The position numbers were made by a program, and so were the translations under genes. The notes below the pieces were generated by a model, which searched no databases, was not told the origin of the DNA, and saw only the letters and a program-made list of their open reading frames with translations. From Vibrio astriarenae (GTDB lineage Bacteria > Pseudomonadota > Gammaproteobacteria > Enterobacterales > Vibrionaceae), in assembly GCF_010587385.1 (NCBI RefSeq), contig NZ_CP047475.1:2108001-2172000 (forward strand): a stretch of 64,000 nucleotides of DNA. Direction: 5' to 3'. Of the stretch, positions 17,869 to 28,773 are shown piece after piece. Every line of letters starts with the position of its first letter. The first letter of the stretch is position 1.

Positions 17869-19986
17869 CTAGTCGATTTGTTCTAGCTTCACCAGCAGCG
17901 CGGTTTCTGCATCCAACACTGGCATCGTTAAGCCTATATCTTGGCACCAGCGACCGGTTAATTGGCATCCATCTGTTGTCCAAGGGGGTTGATAGTTAAC
18001 AATGTCATGATAATTGGTCGGTTGATCAATAACGGTCACTTGATAAAGCGCATCCGGATCTAGACCTGGTATTCTTAAGTGGCCACTCAGTGCGTTGGTA
18101 GGCATCGCAAGTTGCGCAATCAATACCACAGCTTGAGACTGATCTTGAGCAACAACCGCTTGAATTTGATGTGCGGTATCATCGGTAGGAATACGCCATG
18201 ACTTGCCTGAGTGCAATAATGTGCGTATTGATTTGTGCAACTCCACATAGTGCTCGAAACCCTGCTTTTCTTCCTCTGACTCTCTGACTGGATCAAGTTC
18301 AATACCCATATGGCCAAATAGAGCCGTCAAACCCCGAAACTCAATACTATGGCGGCGACGGGTGCTATGGCAATGACTAGCACCAATGTGACTACCCATC
18401 ACTTCTGGTGGGAAGAAATAACTCATGCCGCGCTGAATAGTCTGACGCTCTAGCGCATCATTGTTATCTGATGCCCAAAATCGATGAGTACGCTTAAGCA
18501 CTTCGTAATCGATACGCCCGCCGCCAGCTGAGCAAGATTCAATTTCCACGTTAGGGTGATTAAGGCGAACTCTATCCACGAGTTCATAGTAACGTTCAAC
18601 CTGTGCATGACCGGACGCTCTGCCTTCATGTCCCGGTTGTACCACCTCTCGGTTCATGTCCCACTTGATGTAGCCAATGTTATAGGTAGACAAGAAGTGA
18701 TCCAAACGCTGATATAAAAACTCAAACGCTTGTGGCTGACTTAAGTCAATCACATACTGGTTACGCCCGGTAGGTTGGTCATAGCCTTTCACTTCCAACA
18801 ACCAATCAGGGTGTGTACGATAGAGATCGGAGTCTTTATTGATCATCTCAGGTTCAAACCACAGACCAAATTCCATCCCCAAATCATTGACATGATTCAC
18901 GATTGGCTCCAGACCATTGGGGTATTTTTTCTCGTCTAAAAACCAGTCTCCCAACGCGGCTTTGTCGCCATCACGTCCTTTAAACCAGCCGTCATCAATA
19001 ATAAAACGTTCTACACCCATCTGCGCGGATTGTGTCGCCATCTGCATTATATAGTCTGGGTCATGATCGAAATAGATACCTTCCCATGTGTTCAAATGGA
19101 TCGGGCGAGGCTTGTTGGCAAACTCAGACGGCAAGATCGAAGCGCGAACATGCTCATGAAAATGATGGCTCATTTCATTTAAGCCTTGACCACTGTGTGT
19201 CGCATACAACCAAGGTGTTGATAATGATGCACCCTCACTCAGTTCAATTTCTCCAGGTAAATAGATCGCCTCACCCTGCATCACACGGCGACCATCGGCT
19301 TTTACATCAATGCGCATACGGTGGTTGCCACTCCAAGCAAGATGAAAACCAAATACATCACCAGACAGCTCATCAAAATTGGCTGTGCCTGCAACAAAAG
19401 CAGGATAGTGCTCATGCGAAGTACGCCCGCGACGGTTCTCTTGCTGATAACCCCCTTGTGTCAGCGACTGGCGACTTGTCTGAAACTCATACACCCAGCG
19501 TCCATGATAGGTCATCAACTCACTAACGCGCCCAGGTAAAGGTAAGGTATTCGCTAAACGCGCAACTTGATATGCGCCTTGACCAATATTGCGTAGGGTC
19601 TGGCGAGTTTTAATCACATCGTGCTGATCAAGGTACAGTTCACTAATAATTTCTAGTCCAGCCAGCGTATCCTCACAGTAGATCTTCAGCCCCAAGGCGC
19701 CGTGATCAACCTTAACGACCTTCATTACTGGCGCCCAATCTTGACCTGCGCGATGTCCCTCCAAAGCAGGGCTGCCAAAGGAGCCTCGTCCCAATTCTGG
19801 TGTTAATGTCACCGGCACATCAATGTCCAAGCGACCATATGGAACCGGTCGATGCAACGCGTGACGAGCTATCGAGAGATCGCCATTGAAAGGCTGTCCC
19901 CAGTGAAGGATTTCCGCATACTCGCCTACCTCAACAATCAGTTGAGTTTTATTACCTGTCAGTGAATAGAGAACTTTATCAGTCAT
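17869..19986 (-). CDS. Alpha-galactosidase, glycoside hydrolase family 36
   Basis: Cytoplasmic retaining alpha-galactosidase of 705 residues that releases galactose from melibiose or raffinose-type sugars. The layout is an N-terminal beta-supersandwich, a central TIM barrel and a C-terminal sheet domain. The nucleophile is D443 in KWDMNR, and the acid/base is D507 in RFWASDNND, preceded by the SCSAGGGR loop that contacts the galactose. There is no signal peptide, so the substrate must be imported, fitting the adjacent symporter. It is divergent from the porin gene; a LacI-type operator lies 80 nt upstream. The symbol is left blank because GH36 names vary (rafA, agaN, melA). Confidence 0.92.
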   Translation of the reverse strand: MTDKVLYSLTGNKTQLIVEVGEYAEILHWGQPFNGDLSIARHALHRPVPYGRLDIDVPVTLTPELGRGSFGSPALEGHRAGQDWAPVMKVVKVDHGALGLKIYCEDTLAGLEIISELYLDQHDVIKTRQTLRNIGQGAYQVARLANTLPLPGRVSELMTYHGRWVYEFQTSRQSLTQGGYQQENRRGRTSHEHYPAFVAGTANFDELSGDVFGFHLAWSGNHRMRIDVKADGRRVMQGEAIYLPGEIELSEGASLSTPWLYATHSGQGLNEMSHHFHEHVRASILPSEFANKPRPIHLNTWEGIYFDHDPDYIMQMATQSAQMGVERFIIDDGWFKGRDGDKAALGDWFLDEKKYPNGLEPIVNHVNDLGMEFGLWFEPEMINKDSDLYRTHPDWLLEVKGYDQPTGRNQYVIDLSQPQAFEFLYQRLDHFLSTYNIGYIKWDMNREVVQPGHEGRASGHAQVERYYELVDRVRLNHPNVEIESCSAGGGRIDYEVLKRTHRFWASDNNDALERQTIQRGMSYFFPPEVMGSHIGASHCHSTRRRHSIEFRGLTALFGHMGIELDPVRESEEEKQGFEHYVELHKSIRTLLHSGKSWRIPTDDTAHQIQAVVAQDQSQAVVLIAQLAMPTNALSGHLRIPGLDPDALYQVTVIDQPTNYHDIVNYQPPWTTDGCQLTGRWCQDIGLTMPVLDAETALLVKLEQID

Positions 19987-20065
19987 AACTGCACACCTAG
20001 TGTCATTCGTTTTTGCTGCATATTAAACAGTTTATCTTGATTGTCTGTGAGCCAAAGCAAACTTA

Positions 20066-20079
20066 TGGAAACGTTTACA
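20066..20079. promoter_or_regulatory. LacI-family operator upstream of the alpha-galactosidase gene
   Basis: TGGAAACGTTTACA, identical over 14 nt (and over the 3 preceding bases) to the site at 17668. It lies 80 nt before the GH36 start codon. Confidence 0.7.
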
Positions 20080-20224
20080 ATTTCACATCATAATTCTACG
20101 TTCACATCGATTAAGACTGTTCTTATCCATTTTTCGCGGAATTTCTGCACACTAACTCACCTTGAGCCTGATATTTATCAATAAGATAACTATTTTTTAC
20201 CGTTGGAAACACGATAACGTGAGT

Positions 20225-20424
20225 TCACCACTTGCACCTCTCGCCTTACATTCGTAAGGTAAAGTCTTCGAGATTCAGTTTATAGGCATTAAGCCTGTAT
20301 ACAATATGAAGCGTCTCCGTTGGGTCCTAACTTATATTCCAACGAGACAATACATGACCTCAAGTGATTGTATTGCCTTCTCTTGTCTCACAGACCCAGT
20401 GTTTTCTGACACTGGGTTATTCTT
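20225..20424 (+). ncRNA. Candidate multi-hairpin structured RNA ending in a terminator
   Basis: Five consecutive inverted repeats lie within 180 nt: CCTTAC/GTAAGG (20244-20259), AGGC/GCCT (20284-20296), GTCTCCGTTGG/CCAACGAGAC with one bulge (20313-20348), CAATACA/TGTATTG (20348-20375), and the strong ACCCAGTGT/ACACTGGGT (20394-20417) followed by TATTCTT. The last looks like a rho-independent terminator on the plus strand, ending transcription about 245 nt before the porin gene. The 5' end is uncertain. It may be an sRNA or an attenuated leader. Confidence 0.45.
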
Positions 20425-20515
20425 ACCTGCTATTCACTATCACACCCTGAAAATAAACGCTTACATTCCATCCTCTATATAAACTGCTTTATTTTTAGTC
20501 AAATATAGCTATTTG

Positions 20516-20531
20516 TTCGATCTAAATCACA
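20516..20531. promoter_or_regulatory. Possible CRP site upstream of the porin gene
   Basis: TTCGA-N6-TCACA: one perfect half-site and one weak half-site with correct spacing. Catabolite activation would be expected for a galactoside porin, but the site is degenerate. Confidence 0.3.
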
Positions 20532-20579
20532 AGAATCAGTTATTACCTAATTCATCACATCAAAATGCCAACTTCGTCA

Positions 20580-20593
20580 TGAAAACGTTTCCA
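20580..20593. promoter_or_regulatory. LacI-family operator upstream of the porin gene
   Basis: TGAAAACGTTTCCA; its reverse complement TGGAAACGTTTTCA matches the operators at 17668 and 20066 at 13 of 14 positions. It lies about 78 nt before the porin ATG. Confidence 0.65.
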
Positions 20594-20670
20594 CAAAATC
20601 ATTACACTCCCTCCTGAGTTAGGACTCAACACAAAAAATAAATCCAATAACCGTCATATGGAGACGATTC

Positions 20671-21912
20671 ATGAAACATAATGCGCTTGTTAGAGCACTT
20701 GGGCTTTCCCTCGCCCTTGCGCCGATGGCCGGTCTGGCAGCAGTGGAGAACATCACCTACTTTGGTTATGCCAAATGGGGAAACATCTACACCGACAACA
20801 AAGACCACAATGATGGTAAAGGCGAACGTAATGACGTCATTCGTGCAGGCGAAGGTTACGGTAACTACCGACTAGGTAACGAGATGAACTGGTGGGAAGC
20901 AGGTCTAAAGGCAGACGTATGGCGCAATAACGATGCCTACTTCGATACAACCCTTTATCTTGGCAGTGGTGAGAGCTGGGGTGACGTGAGTATCATTCAG
21001 ATGTGGTCAGCAGGTCATGGTCTGATTGATAGTCAACCTAATGCAAAACTTTGGGCCGGTGAACGCTTCTACCGACGTCATGAAGTGCACATGATTGACA
21101 TTAAGTACTGGGACACGTCAAGCACTGGTATTGGTGTCGAAGATTGGGATCTAGGTTTTGGTAATGGTCACTTTGCATGGATGGCGCCAGATTCAAGCGC
21201 TGACGACCGTAGCCTGCATAATATCGATGCTCGTATCAGTGATATCGCGCTGAGCGACAGCGCTGACCTTACTGTCGGCCTGAACTACGTGGCAGCACAC
21301 AACTCTAGCTACGATGATACCAACATTACCACCTCTGGTACCATGCTTTCAGCCCTATACCGCCAAGCGTGGGAATACGGCTCCAACACTTTTGCATTCC
21401 AGTACGGTACAGACGCACTTGCCGGTGGCTTAATGAGTGCAGAGGGCGGTTCAAACCGCAAGTACAGCACTGGTGTTGATCACGACGGCTATAGCTGGCG
21501 CGTATTTAACCACGGTGACCTTAATATCAATGAAGACTTCCAAGTGATGTACTCCATTGCATACCAAGATAAGAACCTCGACAACAACGATGGTGAAAAG
21601 TGGTTCAGCGTCGGCGCTCGCCCTCAATACAGCTGGAACAATTACATGGCTACAGCGATTGAAGCGGGCTATGAGACAGTAGAAGCTCAAAATGGTGCCG
21701 GTACCAACGACATGTATAAAGTCACACTCTCTCAAATGTTCCAAGCAGGGAAAGGCGTTTGGGCACGACCATCTCTACGTTTGTTTGTTACTTACTCAGA
21801 GACCACAGATGAGTGGAGCCGTGGTGGAGATGCCTACGGTACAGCGATGAGTGCCAGCGGAGAAACGATTGACGAAGTGACCTTCGGCTTCAACGTAGAA
21901 ACTTGGTGGTAA
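20671..21912 (+). CDS. LamB-type carbohydrate porin (maltoporin family)
   Basis: Outer-membrane sugar porin of 413 residues. A signal peptide (residues 1-23, cut after GLA-A) precedes a LamB-like barrel starting NITYFGYAKWG and ending with the terminal-aromatic signature FGFNVETWW. The segments NEMNWWEAGLKADVW and AGERFYRRHEVHMID correspond to conserved LamB strands. In this locus it most likely admits galactosides; maltose genes are absent. The GGAG ribosome site is 8 nt from the ATG. The MalM-like gene follows, after a short GC-rich hairpin, as in malK-lamB-malM. Confidence 0.9.
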   Translation: MKHNALVRALGLSLALAPMAGLAAVENITYFGYAKWGNIYTDNKDHNDGKGERNDVIRAGEGYGNYRLGNEMNWWEAGLKADVWRNNDAYFDTTLYLGSGESWGDVSIIQMWSAGHGLIDSQPNAKLWAGERFYRRHEVHMIDIKYWDTSSTGIGVEDWDLGFGNGHFAWMAPDSSADDRSLHNIDARISDIALSDSADLTVGLNYVAAHNSSYDDTNITTSGTMLSALYRQAWEYGSNTFAFQYGTDALAGGLMSAEGGSNRKYSTGVDHDGYSWRVFNHGDLNINEDFQVMYSIAYQDKNLDNNDGEKWFSVGARPQYSWNNYMATAIEAGYETVEAQNGAGTNDMYKVTLSQMFQAGKGVWARPSLRLFVTYSETTDEWSRGGDAYGTAMSASGETIDEVTFGFNVETWW

Positions 21913-21942
21913 TCCAGCCTCGTAACAAATCCTGTAGAAACT

Positions 21943-21960
21943 GAGGGTGCGTGCACCCTC
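21943..21960 (+). other. Intercistronic hairpin between porin and lipoprotein genes
   Basis: GAGGGTGC / GCACCCTC with a tight loop and no T-tract. It is placed to protect or partly terminate the porin mRNA so that the porin is made in excess of downstream products. Confidence 0.5.
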
Positions 21961-21979
21961 CCCCTAAAAGGAACCTCAG

Positions 21980-22873
21980 ATGAACGTGAAAACTCTCATA
22001 ATATCAGCACTGACTATGGCACTGACAGGGTGCAGCACTGCCCCTGTTTCTACACAGTCGTTAACCCCTAGGGTCTCGTGTTGCAACGATGTTCACTCGG
22101 TTGATAAGACCGCGCTGACGGTTCCTTTTCATCAAGAAGTGATACTAACCTCACACACACAACACATCCCCTTGTCTATGCTGAACAAGGATTTAGTCAC
22201 AACCGACGATGCGCTCGTTCCAGTGATAGTGTACGAACTGCCCGGCACTGTGAACAACTCTCAATCCGATCTGTTTTCTGTTTTGCTGCGCAGTTACATC
22301 GCAAATGACCAGGTTTTTGCAGCGAAAGTGCTATTTATGGATTCTGAGTGGCAAATCATCGACCAGCATAATATTGACAGTTATAAATACTACCCAACGA
22401 GTCTAAAAGGATTGGAGCGTGTTGAAAAAATCATCACCCTATCGCCAAAAACTACTCGCGCTAAGTTTATGGTGGTCACAACCGATGTTGAATTATTAGG
22501 CCATACACTGCCGCGTAAGCACCCAGAAGAAGTGTATGCCGAACAAAACAATGTGATTGGGCAAAAGCACCTGCCGCTAACGGCGCAGTACAGTGACTAT
22601 GGCAGAATAGACATTACGACGAGCGAATTTTCAAACAGTGCGCTGCTCTCCATGCTCGCCGAGTTCACCAAGACGAGTCCGCAACGTGCTGAAACCGATA
22701 CCGACCCAACATCAAAACACCCTGACAAACATGGTTGGGCACACTATCAAAGCCGTATTGACCAAGCTTTAGCGAGCAACAATATCAGTGAAGCGGCCAA
22801 TATCGTTCAAGAGGCAGGCAAAGCAGGCCACCCTCAAGCAAAAGATTATTTATTACAACATCTTGCAGACTAG
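21980..22873 (+). CDS. MalM-like periplasmic lipoprotein
   Basis: Lipoprotein of 297 residues. The N-terminus is a lipoprotein signal with lipobox LTGC (Cys at residue 18), and the mature region resembles MalM, the protein encoded after lamB in enteric maltose operons; the family role is not well understood. Two adjacent Cys residues at 34-35 are unusual. The C-terminal 45 residues form a helical tail with KAGHPQAKDYLL, like a single Sel1-type helix pair. AAGGA precedes the ATG. It is probably co-transcribed with the porin and with lacZ. Confidence 0.72.
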   Translation: MNVKTLIISALTMALTGCSTAPVSTQSLTPRVSCCNDVHSVDKTALTVPFHQEVILTSHTQHIPLSMLNKDLVTTDDALVPVIVYELPGTVNNSQSDLFSVLLRSYIANDQVFAAKVLFMDSEWQIIDQHNIDSYKYYPTSLKGLERVEKIITLSPKTTRAKFMVVTTDVELLGHTLPRKHPEEVYAEQNNVIGQKHLPLTAQYSDYGRIDITTSEFSNSALLSMLAEFTKTSPQRAETDTDPTSKHPDKHGWAHYQSRIDQALASNNISEAANIVQEAGKAGHPQAKDYLLQHLAD

Positions 22874-22917
22874 TGCCGTTTCATCAACAAAGAAACGCTA
22901 AGCACAGTGGCAAGTAA

Positions 22918-26010
<3,093 letters not shown>

Positions 26011-26026
26011 CGGTCAGCCTCCTGAT

Positions 26027-26060
26027 AATCCCCAAGCCCCCCGCTTGGGGATTTTTTCTT
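26027..26060 (+). terminator. Intrinsic terminator of lacZ
   Basis: 11-bp stem AATCCCCAAGC / GCTTGGGGATT followed by TTTTCTT. Confidence 0.88.
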
Positions 26061-26146
26061 CTATCTACACCACAAACATGGGTAAGTCGCTTGTCATCTT
26101 TGGTTGGCCATTGTTAAATGTATCCGAACACTTATTAGGGATTTTC

Positions 26147-27151
26147 ATGGCCACTATCAAAGACGTAGCGAAGGAAGCTGGGGTATCCATCGCCACAGCA
26201 TCACGCGTGATCAATAACTCGCCTAACACCAGTCAAGCAGCACTGGATGCGGTTCAGCAAGCCATGACGAAATTGGGTTATCGCCCTAACGCAAACGCAC
26301 GCGCTCTAGTGAATAAAACGACCAATGCCATTGGTGTTCTGGTCAACGATGCGAGCGCACCTTTCTTTGGCACCATGATCAAAGCAATTGATACCATTGC
26401 GAGCGAGCAAGAAAAACAGCTCCTCATAGGCAGTGGCTATCACGACCCAGACAAAGAACGAAATGCAATTAACCTTCTCATCAATAGCCGCTGTGATTCA
26501 CTCGTGATTCACAGTAAAGGGTTAGCTGATCAGGAGTTGGTCGCGTTTGCCAAAGAAATTCCGGGGCTAGTGATCATCAATCGTGTAGTACCGGACATCG
26601 CCAACCGTTGCGTAGCTCTAGACAACTACCGTGGTTCTTATATGGCAACAGAACATCTCATCCGCAGTGGTCACAGACATATTGGCTACCTATGCTCAAG
26701 CCACAATATTGATGATGCTCATGACCGAAAGCGGGGTTATCTCGACGCACTCGCAACACATGGCATCGAATACCGAGATGAGTATATTGAATACGGTGAG
26801 CCTGATGAAATGGGCGGAGAACAGTGTATGGTGAATCTTTTGGCCAAGAACACCCCCATTACCGCTGTTGCTGCTTATAACGACTACATGGCCGCCGGAT
26901 GTTTGGCACTGTTGCAAGAGAACGGGTACCAAATTCCCGATGACCTGTCTGTTATTGGTTTTGATGATGGGCATATTGCTCGCTTCATATATCCAAGACT
27001 CACTACGGTTAGATACCCGATTCAAGTCATGGCCAATGAGGCCGTGAAGCTGTCCATCAAACTAGCCAATGAAGCCGACCATAAACCCGATGAACACAAG
27101 CTTTTCATGCCGATACTTGTGCGTCGAGCCTCTGTTGCTCGGCCAAAATGA
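26147..27151 (+). CDS. LacI/GalR-family transcriptional repressor
   Basis: Regulator of 334 residues: helix-turn-helix at residues 2-21 (ATIKDVAKEAGVSIATASRV), hinge helix near 50-56, then the periplasmic-binding-protein-like effector domain with GYRPNANARALV and IGFDDGHIARFIYP near the end. An ORF extends upstream into lacZ, but the ATG chosen has AGGG 6-7 nt before it and is the family N-terminus. It is the best candidate for binding the three TGGAAACGTTTnCA operators in the locus, which have the CG-centred form this family prefers. The inducer is probably a galactoside or galactose (inference). Confidence 0.9.
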   Translation: MATIKDVAKEAGVSIATASRVINNSPNTSQAALDAVQQAMTKLGYRPNANARALVNKTTNAIGVLVNDASAPFFGTMIKAIDTIASEQEKQLLIGSGYHDPDKERNAINLLINSRCDSLVIHSKGLADQELVAFAKEIPGLVIINRVVPDIANRCVALDNYRGSYMATEHLIRSGHRHIGYLCSSHNIDDAHDRKRGYLDALATHGIEYRDEYIEYGEPDEMGGEQCMVNLLAKNTPITAVAAYNDYMAAGCLALLQENGYQIPDDLSVIGFDDGHIARFIYPRLTTVRYPIQVMANEAVKLSIKLANEADHKPDEHKLFMPILVRRASVARPK

Positions 27152-27207
27152 CTCTCCGTTCATCGGCCTAGGTCTCCACTTGCAACGTGCACTCACACAA
27201 AACTAAA

Positions 27208-27235
27208 AACGCAGTAAAGCACTCTTTACTGCGTT
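27208..27235 (-). terminator. Terminator between the repressor and monooxygenase-fold genes
   Basis: 12-bp perfect stem AACGCAGTAAAG / CTTTACTGCGTT with a 4-nt loop; on the minus strand it is followed by TTTTAGTTTT. It can also end the convergent repressor transcript. Confidence 0.75.
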
Positions 27236-27264
27236 CTAAATCACTGAGAGCGACTCAATCACCC

Positions 27265-27555
27265 CTAGGCGATATGAGTCATCTCATTGAGGATGAATTC
27301 CTCAACCGCCCCCTCCGTCGCTGCCATGTACTCTGCAAGATGCTGGTTACCCATATGTTGCTGCCATAGCTCACGTGACGTCCAGTTTTCATAGAACATG
27401 AAATGTGCTGGGTTCTCATTGTCTTGGTGTAAGTCGTAGTTGATGCAACCCTCTTCAGCACGGGTGACATCAATAAGCTTTAGTAGCTCGGCTTTAACCA
27501 GTTCAACTTTGTCTTGTTTAGCAATGATATTCGCAACGATAGTTAGCTTTGACAT
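27265..27555 (-). CDS. Antibiotic biosynthesis monooxygenase (ABM) domain protein
   Basis: Small ferredoxin-like dimeric protein of 96 residues, YgiN/quinol-monooxygenase type. Signature stretches include EEGCINYDLHQD near residue 35 and FMFYENWTSRELWQQHM. Family members oxidise quinols or act as detoxifying monooxygenases; the substrate here is unknown. An in-frame start 24 nt upstream is possible, but GAGGA spaced 7-8 nt from the chosen ATG decides it. It is a single-gene unit. Confidence 0.8.
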   Translation of the reverse strand: MSKLTIVANIIAKQDKVELVKAELLKLIDVTRAEEGCINYDLHQDNENPAHFMFYENWTSRELWQQHMGNQHLAEYMAATEGAVEEFILNEMTHIA

Positions 27556-27711
27556 ACTTTTTTCCTCGATAATGGGCATGTTGGTCTGCCGCGTTTGTCT
27601 GTAATACGAGGTAAAGAATAGTCGCTAATTTCCATTGGATAAACCGCACTAAAACAGAGACATTATCAAATTTAATTAGATAATAATCCCAAAGCTTGTG
27701 CTAGGGGCAAG

Positions 27712-27740
27712 AAAAAACCGCGCTGTAGAAGCGCGGTTTT
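27712..27740 (-). terminator. Intrinsic terminator of the dnaX-ybaB-recR unit
   Basis: 10-bp stem AAAACCGCGC / GCGCGGTTTT; the minus-strand tail is TTTTTTC. Confidence 0.8.
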
Positions 27741-27759
27741 CAATAATCACAGAGACAGC

Positions 27760-28359
27760 TTAGAGCTGATGACGACCTAAGATGGAATGGGACAACGTTG
27801 TACCATCCACTAAGTCTAACTCCCCACCCACTGGGACACCGTGTGCAATGCGACTTGCAGAGACACCGTGCTCTTTACAAAGCTCAGCGATGTAGTGCGC
27901 AGTGGCCTCGCCTTCCACCGTAGGGTTGGTTGCCAGAATGACTTCACTGATGTCACCGCGTCTTAAGCGAAAATCGAGCATGTCTAAGCCGATATCGCTT
28001 GGGCCGATGCCATCAAGTGGTGACAAGTGTCCCATCAACACAAAATAGCGCCCAGAGTACTGACCGGTTGCTTCAACCGCTGCAATATCAGCAGGGCTTT
28101 CAACAACACACAATAAACCGTTTTCTTGGCGTTTAGGGTTCGTACAGATGTGACACGTTTCCTCTTCGGTAAACGTTCGGCACTCTTGGCAGTGGCCGAT
28201 TTCCGTCATCGCTTGTGAAAGGGCATCAGCAAGCTGCAAACCGCCTTGACGGTCGCGCTGTAACAAATGAAAGGCCATGCGCTGAGCCGACTTGGGACCC
28301 ACCCCAGGTAGACAACGCAAGGCCTCCATCAAATGCTCCAGCATAGAACTGGTTCGCAT
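27760..28359 (-). CDS. recR: Recombination mediator RecR
   Basis: RecR of the RecFOR pathway, loading RecA onto SSB-coated gapped DNA. The length of 199 residues matches the family. Helix-hairpin-helix at [17 protein letters not shown] (residues 17-33), a four-cysteine zinc module with CxxC pairs (CQEC and CHIC) near residues 57-72, then a Toprim domain with [12 protein letters not shown]. It follows ybaB by 12 nt in the conserved order dnaX-ybaB-recR and is probably co-transcribed with both. Confidence 0.97.
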   Translation of the reverse strand: MRTSSMLEHLMEALRCLPGVGPKSAQRMAFHLLQRDRQGGLQLADALSQAMTEIGHCQECRTFTEEETCHICTNPKRQENGLLCVVESPADIAAVEATGQYSGRYFVLMGHLSPLDGIGPSDIGLDMLDFRLRRGDISEVILATNPTVEGEATAHYIAELCKEHGVSASRIAHGVPVGGELDLVDGTTLSHSILGRHQL

Positions 28360-28371
28360 CGTATACCTTAA

Positions 28372-28701
28372 TTAGAAAGGCATTTTCATGCCTGGTGGTA
28401 ATTGCATACCGCCAGTAACTGATGCCATTTTCTCTTTTTGAGTCTCTTCAACGCGGCGAGCTGCATCGTTGAACGCGGCTGCGATCAAGTCTTCAAGCAT
28501 CTCTTTGTCGTCTTCCATTAGGCTCTCGTCAATCTCTACGCGACGAGTGCTGTGGCTACCTGTGATAGTCACTTTAACAAGGCCAGCACCAGCTTCGCCA
28601 GTCACTTCCATGTTAGCAATTTCTTCTTGAAGCTTTTGCATGCGATCTTGCATTTGCTGGGCTTGCTTCATTAGGTTGCCCATACCGCCTTTACCAAACA
28701 T
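28372..28701 (-). CDS. ybaB: Nucleoid-associated protein YbaB/EbfC
   Basis: DNA-binding nucleoid protein of 109 residues, acting as a dimer. [20 protein letters not shown] is the standard family N-terminus, followed by the GLVKVTITG strand and the [14 protein letters not shown] helix. An ORF extends 69 nt upstream but with unrelated residues, so the internal ATG is used. It sits 72 nt after dnaX and 12 nt before recR. Confidence 0.95.
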   Translation of the reverse strand: MFGKGGMGNLMKQAQQMQDRMQKLQEEIANMEVTGEAGAGLVKVTITGSHSTRRVEIDESLMEDDKEMLEDLIAAAFNDAARRVEETQKEKMASVTGGMQLPPGMKMPF

Positions 28702-28773
28702 TGTATACTCTCTGGTTGGATTGATTTCTATACACATGGGGTCGAAAAGTCGATTTTTCAACCCCAACAAAGG

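Noticed and set aside
20306..20482. 58-codon ORF inside the structured RNA region
   Set aside because: It runs through the terminator hairpin, has no ribosome site and no protein-like composition; the hairpins explain the region better.
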